Source of the DNA: an uncultured Ruminococcus sp.
GTDB lineage: Bacteria; Bacillota; Clostridia; Oscillospirales; Ruminococcaceae
DNA: 8,641 nucleotides
Assembly: GCA_900553335.1 (NCBI GenBank)
Contig: USCU01000037.1
Coordinates: 1-8,641 of the forward strand
Direction: 5' to 3'
Position 1 is the first letter of the stretch. The number at the start of each line of letters is the position of its first letter. This document shows positions 1 to 7,376 of the stretch, one piece after another. The notes beneath the pieces were generated by a model. It saw only the letters and a list, made by a program, of their open reading frames with translations, was not told where the DNA came from and searched no databases. The translations under genes and the position numbers were made by a program.

Positions 1-591
1 GTCATAAACATCAGCCAAAGCAGTATATGTGATTATAGCTCCGCCGTTTTCACCGATTACGCAAACCTGTTTCAGCTTCGCCTTAGTTTCAGATACTGTT
101 GAAGAAAGAACAACCACACTTGCATCATAATCGCCTATCTTAGTAGTTTCTGCACTTTCAACTTTATAATCTTCCATTGCTTCATACTGAGTTTTTAAAG
201 TTTCAAGGCTTTCGTCACTTGACATTCCTGCAAACTGATCAGAGAACATGATTGAAATGTTTGAAGCTGCTTCTAAAGCGTCATCACTCTTTTTCTGCAT
301 GAAAACGATAGTGTCAGAACCAGTTGTCATATCCCAATCGTCACCAACATCAACGCTGTAATTAGAGCTTTCGAGAACTCCATCCTTGATATTAACATTG
401 CTTTCCTGTGGTTCGGTTGTATCCACTTCATAAGATGCGTCAGTTGTTTCTTCGCTTGTATCCTCTTGCTTTGATTCAGTTGTAGTTGTGCTGTCACTAT
501 TATTTGATGCTTTGTCATCCTTGTCACCGCAAGCTGAAAATGCAAATACGATAACCAAACAAGATACGAGTGCAATAATTTTTTTAATCAT
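1..591 (-). CDS. Predicted lipoprotein, C-terminus cut by window edge
   Basis: The reading frame is open for 197 codons from an ATG at 591 to the window edge, so the C-terminus is missing. Residues 1-21 form a lipoprotein signal: basic MIKK, a hydrophobic stretch, then lipobox FSAC with the modified cysteine at residue 21. Residues 22 to about 70 are a Ser/Thr/Glu/Asp-rich linker, typical of exposed Gram-positive lipoproteins. From about residue 77 (YSVDVGDDWD) a globular domain of alternating strands and helices follows. It resembles in style the PsbP/DcrB-like domain of many Firmicute lipoproteins, but that is an impression, not a match. The start is supported by GGAGG at 600-604, 8 bases upstream. 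The gene follows purH by 38 bases with no terminator seen, so it may be co-transcribed, although nothing in it suggests purine metabolism. Function unknown; likely anchored on the outer face of the membrane. Confidence 0.85.
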   Translation of the reverse strand, partial: MIKKIIALVSCLVIVFAFSACGDKDDKASNNSDSTTTTESKQEDTSEETTDASYEVDTTEPQESNVNIKDGVLESSNYSVDVGDDWDMTTGSDTIVFMQKKSDDALEAASNISIMFSDQFAGMSSDESLETLKTQYEAMEDYKVESAETTKIGDYDASVVVLSSTVSETKAKLKQVCVIGENGGAIITYTALADVYD

Positions 592-629
592 AATTTTTTC
601 CTCCTATATTATATTAAATAAACTACAAA

Positions 630-1814
630 TTAATGATGGAACAATCTTATTCCTGTAAATGTCATTGCCATATTATATTTATTGCAAGTGTCAATTACAT
701 TGTCATCTCTTATAGATCCACCCGGCTCGGCAATATATTTTACTCCGCTCTTTTTAGCTCTCTCGATATTATCTCCGAATGGGAAGAATGCGTCTGAACC
801 GAGGCAAACGTCTGTGTTCTTTTCAAGCCAAGCCTTCTTTTCCTCACGGGTAAATACTTCAGGCTTTGTCTTGAAGATTCTCTGCCACTCGCCCTCTCTT
901 AAAACGTCCTCATATTCATCGGAAATATAAACATCTATTGCGTTATCTCTGTCAGGACGTCTTATCCCGTCTACAAAATCCAGATCCAAAACCTTAGGTG
1001 ATTGTCTAAGCCACCAGTTATCAGCCTTATTTCCTGCAAGACGTGTGCAATGAATTCTAGACTGCTGTCCTGCACCGATTCCTATAGCCTGACCGTCCTT
1101 AACATAACAAACACTATTTGACTGAGTGTATTTGAGAGTTATAAGAGAAATGATAAGATCCTCCATCTTATCCTTAGGAATATCCTTGTTCTCAGTTACG
1201 ATGTTAGATAAGATCATATCATCATTAATATCAAGCTCATTTCTTCCCTGTTCAAATGTAATTCCGTAGACATCCTTTGTTTCAATAGGATCAGGAACAT
1301 AGCTTTCATCTATTTTGATGATGTTGTATGTGCCCTTTCTCTTACTCTTTAAGATCTCTAGCGCCTCATCGCTGTATCCAGGAGCAATAACACCGTCTGA
1401 AACTTCTCTTTGAATCATTTTTGCAGTTACAACATCGCACTCATCGGAAAGCGCAATAAAATCTCCGTATGACGACATTCTGTCAGCACCTCTTGCTCTT
1501 GCATATGCACAAGCCAAAGGAGATAACTCACCAAGATCATCCACCCAGTAGATTTTTTTTAGAGTATCAGACAGCGGTCTGCCTATTGCTGCTCCGGCAG
1601 GAGAAACGTGCTTGAATGATGTTGCCGCACACATTCCCGTTGCTTTCTTAAGCTCCTTGACAAGCTGCCATCCGTTAAATGCATCGAGAAGATTTATATA
1701 ACCCGGCTTGCCGTTTAAAACTTCGATAGGAAGCTCGCTTCCGTTTTTCATAAATACTCTCGATGGCTTTTGGTTAGGATTGCAGCCATACTTTAAAAGC
1801 ATTTCGTTTGCCAT
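630..1814 (-). CDS. purH: AICAR transformylase (stand-alone PurH C-terminal domain type)
   Basis: Formylates AICAR to FAICAR with 10-formyl-tetrahydrofolate, the penultimate step to IMP, in the cytosol. The 394-residue protein matches only the transformylase half of bifunctional PurH. The catalytic Lys-His pair lies in SFKHVSPAGAA (K68, H69), followed by YTQSNSVCY (229-237) and IGIGAGQQSRIHCTR (244-258), the folate/AICAR site region. The C-terminus ends RLFHH, as in eukaryotic ATIC. The usual N-terminal IMP cyclohydrolase (MGS-like) domain is absent: the protein begins MANEMLLKYGCNPNQ, directly at the transformylase. The missing activity is supplied by the PurO-type gene 15 bases upstream. 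The start is supported by GGAGGG seven bases before the ATG. The purH symbol is used in the sense of the transformylase domain only. Very sure of family; the exact symbol for this half-length form varies. Confidence 0.95.
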   Translation of the reverse strand: MANEMLLKYGCNPNQKPSRVFMKNGSELPIEVLNGKPGYINLLDAFNGWQLVKELKKATGMCAATSFKHVSPAGAAIGRPLSDTLKKIYWVDDLGELSPLACAYARARGADRMSSYGDFIALSDECDVVTAKMIQREVSDGVIAPGYSDEALEILKSKRKGTYNIIKIDESYVPDPIETKDVYGITFEQGRNELDINDDMILSNIVTENKDIPKDKMEDLIISLITLKYTQSNSVCYVKDGQAIGIGAGQQSRIHCTRLAGNKADNWWLRQSPKVLDLDFVDGIRRPDRDNAIDVYISDEYEDVLREGEWQRIFKTKPEVFTREEKKAWLEKNTDVCLGSDAFFPFGDNIERAKKSGVKYIAEPGGSIRDDNVIDTCNKYNMAMTFTGIRLFHH

Positions 1815-1829
1815 TTGAATTCCCTCCGT

Positions 1830-2543
1830 TTATTTATTTTTATTGACTATTTTAGTGTCAGTCTTTCCTGTTTCAATATCAATATACCTCACAAAAAGCG
1901 AAACCTTATTGTCATAATTCAAGCTTTCCCAAAGGCCCTCTGTAAACTCGTTTATGTCGTTTGGAATGACTACTTTTTTAGGTTCTCCCTCAAAGCTCGG
2001 AAGCGGATTTCCGTCACCCATATAAGTATGAATGAAATGTCCGATTCCGTCAAGGGGATTTGTGTAGGTATATGTAAATCTCTCACAGCAGTCAGGATTT
2101 CCGTCTGCCGACTTAAGAATGCTTAACGCATAGTTGTATGCACCGTTTTCAATGTGCATAATTCCTGAAATTCTAGGTGTGTAATTCGGAGCATCATCCT
2201 CATACTCACGGGTTCTTAACGACTGTTCAAACGTCTGCTGCTTATCCATAAGCTCATAAATCGTATCTGTCTGATCACCGTTCGTAACTATGGTCTTGTT
2301 TCCCAAAACTCTTACAGGCGAATAGATTATAAGATGCGGATCGGTAAGAAGCGATGGATCAAATGCTTCGGTTTTAATTCCATCTTCAGTTTCAGTAAAA
2401 ACTCTGTTTCTTGAGTTTTGGGATCTTCCCATGATAAAATACGCCGTAACTGCACTTTTACCGTCCTCTGATTTACCGATTACTATACCTCTTCCGGGGT
2501 ATGAATTTGTCTTAAGCTCTTCATAAATGTCGATTGTCTTCAT
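1830..2543 (-). CDS. purO: IMP cyclohydrolase, PurO type
   Basis: Likely closes the ring of FAICAR to give IMP, the last step of de novo purine synthesis. The 237-residue product resembles archaeal PurO rather than the MGS-like cyclohydrolase domain of PurH. Shared signatures are YPGRGI (15-20), the SRNR segment (44-47), VTNGDQTDTI (86-95, compare VSNGSHTDTI remembered from a methanogen PurO) and YTPRISG (121-127). A C-terminal segment around GHFIHTYMGDGNPLPSFEG (168-186) is extra relative to the roughly 200-residue archaeal proteins. I chose the ATG at 2543 because GGAGG lies 5 bases upstream. The in-frame ATG at 2576 lies in repeat DNA without a ribosome site. The gene is followed after 15 bases by the transformylase, which makes its substrate, so the pair replaces bifunctional PurH. 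Family call is firm; activity is inferred from family and context. Confidence 0.9.
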   Translation of the reverse strand: MKTIDIYEELKTNSYPGRGIVIGKSEDGKSAVTAYFIMGRSQNSRNRVFTETEDGIKTEAFDPSLLTDPHLIIYSPVRVLGNKTIVTNGDQTDTIYELMDKQQTFEQSLRTREYEDDAPNYTPRISGIMHIENGAYNYALSILKSADGNPDCCERFTYTYTNPLDGIGHFIHTYMGDGNPLPSFEGEPKKVVIPNDINEFTEGLWESLNYDNKVSLFVRYIDIETGKTDTKIVNKNK

Positions 2544-2548
2544 ATTGT

Positions 2549-2553
2549 CCTCC
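2549..2553 (-). promoter_or_regulatory. Ribosome binding site deciding the purO start
   Basis: GGAGG on the minus strand, 5 bases before the ATG at 2543. It lies inside the longer frame that begins at 2576, so it argues that translation starts at 2543 and that the upstream 11 codons, partly made of repeat sequence, are not translated. Confidence 0.8.
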
Positions 2554-2561
2554 AATTTCAC

Positions 2562-2712
2562 TAATTCGTAATTCATAATGCGTAATTCGTAATTGAATCA
2601 AATTTTCATATATTTCACAGCAGCTGCCTACGCTTATTAATTCTGCACTCGTTATCTGTATATAGCCATGAAAAGTTTATATCAATAATTACGAATTAAG
2701 AATTACGCATTA
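2562..2712. repeat. MITE-like palindromic repeat between purN and purO
   Basis: A 151-base element with inverted ends. TAATGCGTAATTC at 2576-2588 is a perfect 13-base inverse of 2700-2712. TAATTCGTAATT occurs at 2562-2573 and 2583-2594 and, inverted, at 2687-2698. The arms continue imperfectly inward, for example TTTTCAT at 2603-2609 against ATGAAAA at 2668-2674. The interior has no open frame of note. Its right end overlaps the end of purN: the last two codons and the stop (2703-2711) lie in the repeat. The same 12-mer recurs after purE at 7365-7376. It looks like a non-autonomous mobile or REP-like element. As mRNA it would fold into a long AT-rich hairpin. No flanking target duplication could be fixed with confidence. 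Confidence 0.75.
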
Positions 2713-3329
2713 ACATATGCTTTTCCGTCCTTAACTGTAATTTTGTCCTCGCAAAACAGTGACACTGCTTTAGGCAAAATTTTCCATTCAGCTTCTTCCA
2801 TAACTCTTTTCTGAAGGGCTTCGGGTGTGTCGTCCGCTAAAACCTCAACTGCTTTCTGAAGAATAATAGGTCCGCCGTCGCACTCAGCCGTTACGAAGTG
2901 AACGGTTGCTCCGGTGAGCTTAACTCCCTTTTTGAGCGCTTCCTCATGCACATGAAGTCCGTAAAACCCCTTTCCGCAAAACGATGGAATAAGAGCCGGA
3001 TGAACATTCATCATTTTATAAGGATAAGCATCGCAAACAACCCTGTCGAGTATCGTCATAAAGCCTGCATAAACAATCAAGTCTGCCTTATACTCCTCTA
3101 AAACTCTCAGCAAAGCTTCGGAATAAGCACGGTTATCGGAAAAATGCTTTCTTGGCAAAACGCTTGTTTTAATTCCTGCTTTTTGCGCTCTTTCAAGGGC
3201 ATAAGCGCCTTCTTTTGAAGAAATAACGCCGACTATTTTACCGTTTTTTATATGTCCGCTTTTTTCAGCGTCAATAATCGCCTGAAGATTTGTTCCGCCA
3301 CCCGAAACAAGTACAACTATGTTTTTCAT
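2703..3329 (-). CDS. purN: Phosphoribosylglycinamide formyltransferase (GAR transformylase)
   Basis: Transfers the formyl group of 10-formyl-tetrahydrofolate to GAR, giving FGAR, the third step of purine synthesis. The 208 residues fit the family's usual 190-215. The N-terminal phosphate-binding loop is VLVSGGGTNLQAII (6-19). The catalytic triad positions are visible as N108 and H110 in MNVHPALIPS and D151 in HFVTAECDGGPI. The segment GKGFYGLHVHEEAL (119-132) corresponds to the loop before the conserved histidine region. The start at 3329 is preceded by AGGAG and lies 22 bases after the purM stop, consistent with one operon. The final codons (Asn-Ala-stop) lie inside a palindromic repeat, so the native C-terminus may have been altered by an insertion. 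This is the folate-dependent enzyme, not formate-dependent PurT. Confidence 0.97.
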   Translation of the reverse strand: MKNIVVLVSGGGTNLQAIIDAEKSGHIKNGKIVGVISSKEGAYALERAQKAGIKTSVLPRKHFSDNRAYSEALLRVLEEYKADLIVYAGFMTILDRVVCDAYPYKMMNVHPALIPSFCGKGFYGLHVHEEALKKGVKLTGATVHFVTAECDGGPIILQKAVEVLADDTPEALQKRVMEEAEWKILPKAVSLFCEDKITVKDGKAYVNA

Positions 3330-3351
3330 AAATTTACTTCTCCTGCAAAAA

Positions 3352-4389
3352 TCAGCAAATGATTACTCCTTCATCGCTTTCAACCAGCTCTCCGAGAACA
3401 TATGCGTCCTCTCCTGCTGCCTTAATAGCTGCTACTGCCTTATCAGCGTCAGCCTTATCCACAACAACGGTCATTCCGACGCCCATATTAAAGGTATTAA
3501 ACATATCTCTTTCCGGAATTTTTCCTACCTCTTGGGTAACCTTGAAAATAGGTAAAACGTCAACTGAGTTTCTCTCGATTTTTGCACTCAAGCCGTTTGG
3601 CAGGCTTCTTGGAATGTTTTCATAAAATCCGCCGCCTGTGATATGCGAGATAGCCTTTACCGTAACCTTGTCAAGAAGATTCATGATCGCTTTAACATAA
3701 ATCTTAGTAGGAGTCAGAAGTGTATTTCCAAGCGTTGTTCCAAGCTCCGAATAATGTCTTGCAAGATTTGACTCGGTTACTGAAAACACTTTTCTTACTA
3801 ACGAAAATCCATTTGAATGAACTCCGCTGGATTTTATTGCGATCATAACATCGCCTGCCTTCTGAGTGTCAGGCTTTAATATTTTATCCTTGTCAACTAC
3901 TCCTACAGAAAAACCTGCAAGATCGTATTCGTCCTCAGGATAAAATCCCGGCATTTCTGCTGTTTCTCCTCCGATCAAAGCGCATTCCGCCTGAACACAG
4001 CCCTCAGCTACTCCGGATACTATCTTTGCAACCTTTTCAGGATAGTTTTTGCCGACTGCTATATAATCGAGGAAAAACTGTGGCTTTGCGCCGCAGCAGA
4101 TTATATCGTTTACGCACATTGCAACACAGTCGATTCCGACTGTATCGTGCTTGTTCATTAAAAATGCGATTTTAAGCTTTGTTCCTACTCCGTCCGTTCC
4201 CGAAACCAAGACAGGCTTGTTTATTCCTGTCATATCAAGCTCAAAAAGCCCGCCGAAGCCGCCTATTCCGCTGAGAACTCCCTTAGTCATCGTTCTTGCT
4301 ACATATTCCTTCATAAGCTCAACCGATTTGTAACCTGCGGTTACGTCAACTCCGGCTTCTTTGTAGCTTTGTGAAAAACTCTTCATCAT
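3352..4389 (-). CDS. purM: Phosphoribosylformylglycinamidine cyclo-ligase (AIR synthetase)
   Basis: Uses ATP to close FGAM to aminoimidazole ribonucleotide (AIR), step five of the pathway. The length of 345 residues is standard. Family signatures in order: [12 protein letters not shown] (40-51), [12 protein letters not shown] (64-75), [18 protein letters not shown] (92-109) and [13 protein letters not shown] (138-150), which carry the ATP- and metal-binding residues of the PurM/PurL superfamily. Two adjacent ATGs (4389 and 4386) both sit within range of AGGAGAG, so the true start could be one codon later. The gene begins 17 bases after the purF stop and ends 22 bases before purN. No sign of truncation or a missing motif. 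Confidence 0.97.
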   Translation of the reverse strand: MMKSFSQSYKEAGVDVTAGYKSVELMKEYVARTMTKGVLSGIGGFGGLFELDMTGINKPVLVSGTDGVGTKLKIAFLMNKHDTVGIDCVAMCVNDIICCGAKPQFFLDYIAVGKNYPEKVAKIVSGVAEGCVQAECALIGGETAEMPGFYPEDEYDLAGFSVGVVDKDKILKPDTQKAGDVMIAIKSSGVHSNGFSLVRKVFSVTESNLARHYSELGTTLGNTLLTPTKIYVKAIMNLLDKVTVKAISHITGGGFYENIPRSLPNGLSAKIERNSVDVLPIFKVTQEVGKIPERDMFNTFNMGVGMTVVVDKADADKAVAAIKAAGEDAYVLGELVESDEGVIIC

Positions 4390-4406
4390 TATCTCTCCTT
4401 ACTGAA

Positions 4407-5852
4407 TTAATCTATATCAAATTTCATTTGCCGTTCGGTTTCAATTTTATACTCAAATTTATCCTTTGGCATTTCCTTTGGTGCAGCTATCGGGTATTCG
4501 CCGGTAAAACAGCCTGTACAGAATCCACAATGAGAAATACCTGCAAGCTTTTTTACATTTTCAATGCTCAAATACTCTAAACTATCCGCCCCGATGCTTT
4601 CGCATATCTCATCAATGCTCATACGGCAAGCAATAAGATTGTCCTTTGAATCAATATCAATTCCGAAATAACAAGGCGATACAAACGGCGGAGAAGAAAT
4701 TCTCACATGGACCTCTTTTGCACCTGCATCTCTTAAAAGCTGAACGATTTTTGCACTTGTCGTACCTCTTACGATACTGTCGTCAATCATTACAACTCTT
4801 TTGTCCTTTACTGTATTTGAAATTACATTAAGCTTTATTCTTACCGAATTTGTCCTCTCGGTCTGTGACGGCTGGATAAAAGTTCGTCCTATATACCTGT
4901 TTTTGGTAAAACCTATTCCATAAGGAATACCGCTCTCCCTGGAAAAACCAAGTGCTGCGTCAAGTCCCGAATCGGGAACTCCTATTACAACGTCAGCTTC
5001 TACAGGATGTTCTCTATATAAATACTTTCCGGCTCTAAGCCTTGCTTTATGAACGCTTGAACCCTCAATAACAGAATCCGGCCTTGCGATATACACATAC
5101 TCAAACACGCATATATTTCCTTTTGAACCGCAATGAGTTTTAATTGATCTCAGTCCTGTGCTGTCGATCACTACGATCTCGCCCGGTTCTATATCTCTTA
5201 TAAACTTTGCTCCTATACTATCAAAAGCACAGGTTTCGCTTGCGACCACATATCCGTCAGAGGTTTTACCTAAAGAAAGCGGACGAAACCCGTTAGGATC
5301 TCTTGCAGCAATGAGCTTTCTCGGCGACATTACAAGAATGGAATATGCGCCTTTTATTTTATACATTGCCTTTTCGACAGCACTTTCTATAGAACCGCTC
5401 GTAAGGCGCTCCTCGGTTATAGCATAGGAAATAACCTCGGTATCGTTTGTGTTATGGAAAATCATTCCCTTTAGCTCAAACTCTTCTCTAAGCTCTCTTG
5501 CGTTTACCAAATTCCCGTTGTGCGCAATGGACATAGGTCCTTTAATATGGCGGACAACAAGAGGCTGTGCGTTTGATCGATTAGGCTTTCCCGTTGTAGA
5601 ATAGCGAACATGACCTATTGCGATCTGTCCCTGCCCGAGCTTTGATAATGTATCTTTGTCAAAGGCCTCATGAACAAGTCCCAAATCTTTATGGTATGTA
5701 AATACACCTCCGTCATTTACGACTATTCCGCAGCTTTCCTGCCCTCTGTGCTGAAGAGCATAAAGCCCGAAATAAGTCTGACCTGCAACATCACAGGTTT
5801 CGTTTGAAAAAACACCGAATACTCCGCATTCCTCATGTAGTGAGTCAAACAT
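4407..5852 (-). CDS. purF: Amidophosphoribosyltransferase (glutamine PRPP amidotransferase)
   Basis: Commits PRPP to purine synthesis: glutamine is hydrolysed in an N-terminal Ntn domain and the ammonia is channelled to PRPP, giving phosphoribosylamine. The 481-residue protein is of the Bacillus subtilis type. An 8-residue propeptide ends in Glu-Glu before the catalytic cysteine in EE/CGVFG (C9). Glutamine-site motifs HVRYSTTG (81-88) and HNGNL (111-115) are intact. The phosphoribosyl domain has the flexible loop FTKNRYIGRTFIQPSQ (315-330) and PRPP loop VVMIDDSIVRGTT (353-365). Four cysteines in the places expected for a [4Fe-4S] cluster are C248, C394, C445 and C448. I start at ATG 5852 because this gives the normal propeptide; the longer frame to 5921 would overlap the upstream gene. 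AAAGGA lies 11 bases upstream, and the gap to the upstream PurF-like gene is 7 bases. Confidence 0.97.
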   Translation of the reverse strand: MFDSLHEECGVFGVFSNETCDVAGQTYFGLYALQHRGQESCGIVVNDGGVFTYHKDLGLVHEAFDKDTLSKLGQGQIAIGHVRYSTTGKPNRSNAQPLVVRHIKGPMSIAHNGNLVNARELREEFELKGMIFHNTNDTEVISYAITEERLTSGSIESAVEKAMYKIKGAYSILVMSPRKLIAARDPNGFRPLSLGKTSDGYVVASETCAFDSIGAKFIRDIEPGEIVVIDSTGLRSIKTHCGSKGNICVFEYVYIARPDSVIEGSSVHKARLRAGKYLYREHPVEADVVIGVPDSGLDAALGFSRESGIPYGIGFTKNRYIGRTFIQPSQTERTNSVRIKLNVISNTVKDKRVVMIDDSIVRGTTSAKIVQLLRDAGAKEVHVRISSPPFVSPCYFGIDIDSKDNLIACRMSIDEICESIGADSLEYLSIENVKKLAGISHCGFCTGCFTGEYPIAAPKEMPKDKFEYKIETERQMKFDID

Positions 5853-5859
5853 CAAAAGT

Positions 5860-7281
5860 TCATTCCTTTCCGTTCCAGCAATATGTACAGAGATTACATT
5901 CTTTAAGTCCAATTGCGTCAACGGTTCCCTTCAGTGACTGAAACTCAAGCGACGTAAGCTTTAGTCTTCGGCAGATTTCGTCTATAAGCTTTCGTCCGCG
6001 AATAGTGCTTGAGTCGCTGTACTCCTCAATGAATTTAACTCCCTCTTCGCCCTCAAATTCATTGATTATCTTTCTTGCGATAAGCTCAAGCTCAGAGGTA
6101 CTTCTTGAAAAATTGAGATACTTGCATCCATACATGATCGGAGGACAAGCAGATCTCATATGGACCTCTTTAGCCCCGTTTTCATAAAGGAATTCTACAG
6201 TTTCTCTCATCTGAGTTCCACGAACGATACTGTCGTCAACAAACAAAAGCTTTTTGCCCTTAATAAGCTCAGTTACCGGAATAAGCTTCATCTTCGCAAC
6301 CTGATTTCTTATTGTCTGGTTGGTCGGCATAAAGCTTCTCGGCCATGTAGGCGTATACTTTATAAACGGTCTTGCAAAAGGAATTCCGCTTTTGTTGGCA
6401 TATCCTATCGCATGAGGCGTTCCGGAATCGGGAACTCCGCAGACATAGTCAACATCGGGAAGCCGTCCATTGTCAATATCCTGCTGAGCCATTATCTCAC
6501 CGTTTTTAATTCTCATTACCTCAACATTTCTACCCTCATAAACAGCGTTTGGATAGCCGTAATACGTCCAGAGAAAAGAACATATTTTTAAATCTTCAGT
6601 TCCCTCTTTTAACACTTGAGTGCCATCTGCCGTAAGCCTTACTATCTCAAACGGCTTTAGCTCAGAATGAATTGTGTATCCAAGCTTTTCAAATGCGAAC
6701 GATTCGAGCGAAACACAGTAACCGTCATCGTTTTTGCCTATAATTATCGGCAATCTTCCGAATTTATCTCTTGCAACAATAATGCTGTCTTTTGTCATAA
6801 TCAAAAGTGAAAGAGTTCCTTCGATCTTCTCCTGAGCGTAAATGATCCCCTCTGTAAAATCAGACTTCTGTGCAATAAGAGCTCCTACTAAAGCTGCGTA
6901 ATTAACTCGTCCGCTGCTCATAGATTCAAAGTTTGCACATCCGCTTTCCAAAAGCTCTTTAAATAAACTGTCTGCATTATTTATGATTCCTATTGTACAG
7001 ATAGCATAAACTCCGAGCTTTGATGTCATAAGTATCGGCTGAGGATCTGTATCGCTTATGCTTCCGATACATATCCTTCCCTTCATTGAAGCTACATCAT
7101 GCTCGAATTTTGTTCTGAAAGGCGAATTCTCGATGCTGTGCAGATTACGCTGAAATCCAAGCTCATTAGAATATGAAGTCATTCCTCCTCTTCTTGTACC
7201 TAAATGTGAATGATAATCAGTTCCAAAAAAGACGTCTGTTACTATATCTCTTTTTGAAACTGCCCCAAAAAAGCCACCCAT
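5860..7281 (-). CDS. PurF-like paralogue lacking the catalytic cysteine
   Basis: A 473-residue homologue of amidophosphoribosyltransferase that cannot be an ordinary glutamine enzyme. Where PurF has Cys-Gly-Val-Phe-Gly, this begins MGGFFGAVS: the nucleophile is Gly2 and there is no propeptide. The HxRYST glutamine motif is replaced (CIGSISDTDPQP, 71-82), and HNGNL is lost (IGIINNADSL, 97-106). The phosphoribosyl domain keeps the PRPP loop LLFVDDSIVRGTQ (345-357), but the flexible-loop motif NRYxGRTFI is changed to YTPTWPRSFM (309-318). Cysteines at C234, C386, C465 and C468 match the Fe-S ligands of PurF, so the cluster may remain. No frameshift or stop is present, so it looks maintained rather than decaying. 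It stands 7 bases before true purF. It may be an ammonia-dependent enzyme, or a regulatory or structural partner of PurF; role unproven. AGGAGAG lies 11 bases before the start. Confidence 0.9.
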   Translation of the reverse strand: MGGFFGAVSKRDIVTDVFFGTDYHSHLGTRRGGMTSYSNELGFQRNLHSIENSPFRTKFEHDVASMKGRICIGSISDTDPQPILMTSKLGVYAICTIGIINNADSLFKELLESGCANFESMSSGRVNYAALVGALIAQKSDFTEGIIYAQEKIEGTLSLLIMTKDSIIVARDKFGRLPIIIGKNDDGYCVSLESFAFEKLGYTIHSELKPFEIVRLTADGTQVLKEGTEDLKICSFLWTYYGYPNAVYEGRNVEVMRIKNGEIMAQQDIDNGRLPDVDYVCGVPDSGTPHAIGYANKSGIPFARPFIKYTPTWPRSFMPTNQTIRNQVAKMKLIPVTELIKGKKLLFVDDSIVRGTQMRETVEFLYENGAKEVHMRSACPPIMYGCKYLNFSRSTSELELIARKIINEFEGEEGVKFIEEYSDSSTIRGRKLIDEICRRLKLTSLEFQSLKGTVDAIGLKECNLCTYCWNGKE

Positions 7282-7309
7282 AAATTATTTTTCTCTCCTG
7301 TCAAATTTT

Positions 7310-7376
7310 TAATTCCGAATTCCCAATTAACAATGTCCGTTTTCCATTATCAATTGACAATCGTAATTACGAATTA
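7310..7376. repeat. Palindromic repeat and hairpin after purE
   Basis: A 67-base imperfect palindrome in the 85-base gap between purE and the PurF-like gene. The outer arms are TAATTCCGAATT (7310-7321) and AATTACGAATTA (7365-7376), pairing at 10 of 12 positions. The inner arms 7324-7335 and 7345-7356 enclose a 9-base loop and pair at all 12 positions in minus-strand RNA, two of them G-U. As plus-strand RNA these two would be A-C mismatches. The 12-mer at 7365-7376 is identical to the one in the purN-purO repeat. It provides the purE stop codon. No U-run follows, so it is not an intrinsic terminator; it may affect mRNA stability or processing between purE and the downstream genes. Confidence 0.7.

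Noticed and set aside
327..575. An 82-codon minus-strand frame within the lipoprotein region
   Set aside because: It is out of frame with the lipoprotein gene, which has a signal peptide, lipobox and ribosome site. This frame has no ribosome site or recognisable content.
600..629. TATAAT just before the lipoprotein gene as a promoter
   Set aside because: No acceptable -35 at 16-18 bases was found, and the predicted start would fall within the ribosome site.
682..930. Plus-strand open frames opposite purH, purM, purF and the paralogue (for example 682-930, 3359-3625, 6160-6591)
   Set aside because: They are antisense shadows of clearly conserved genes, lack ribosome sites and show no domain signature.
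2544..2576. An 11-codon N-terminal extension of purO from the ATG at 2576
   Set aside because: It is partly repeat sequence, has no ribosome site, and runs through the GGAGG that serves the ATG at 2543.
5853..5921. A 23-residue extension of PurF overlapping the upstream gene
   Set aside because: The ATG at 5852 gives a typical short propeptide ending Glu-Glu before the catalytic Cys. The extension would only overlay the paralogue's C-terminal codons.
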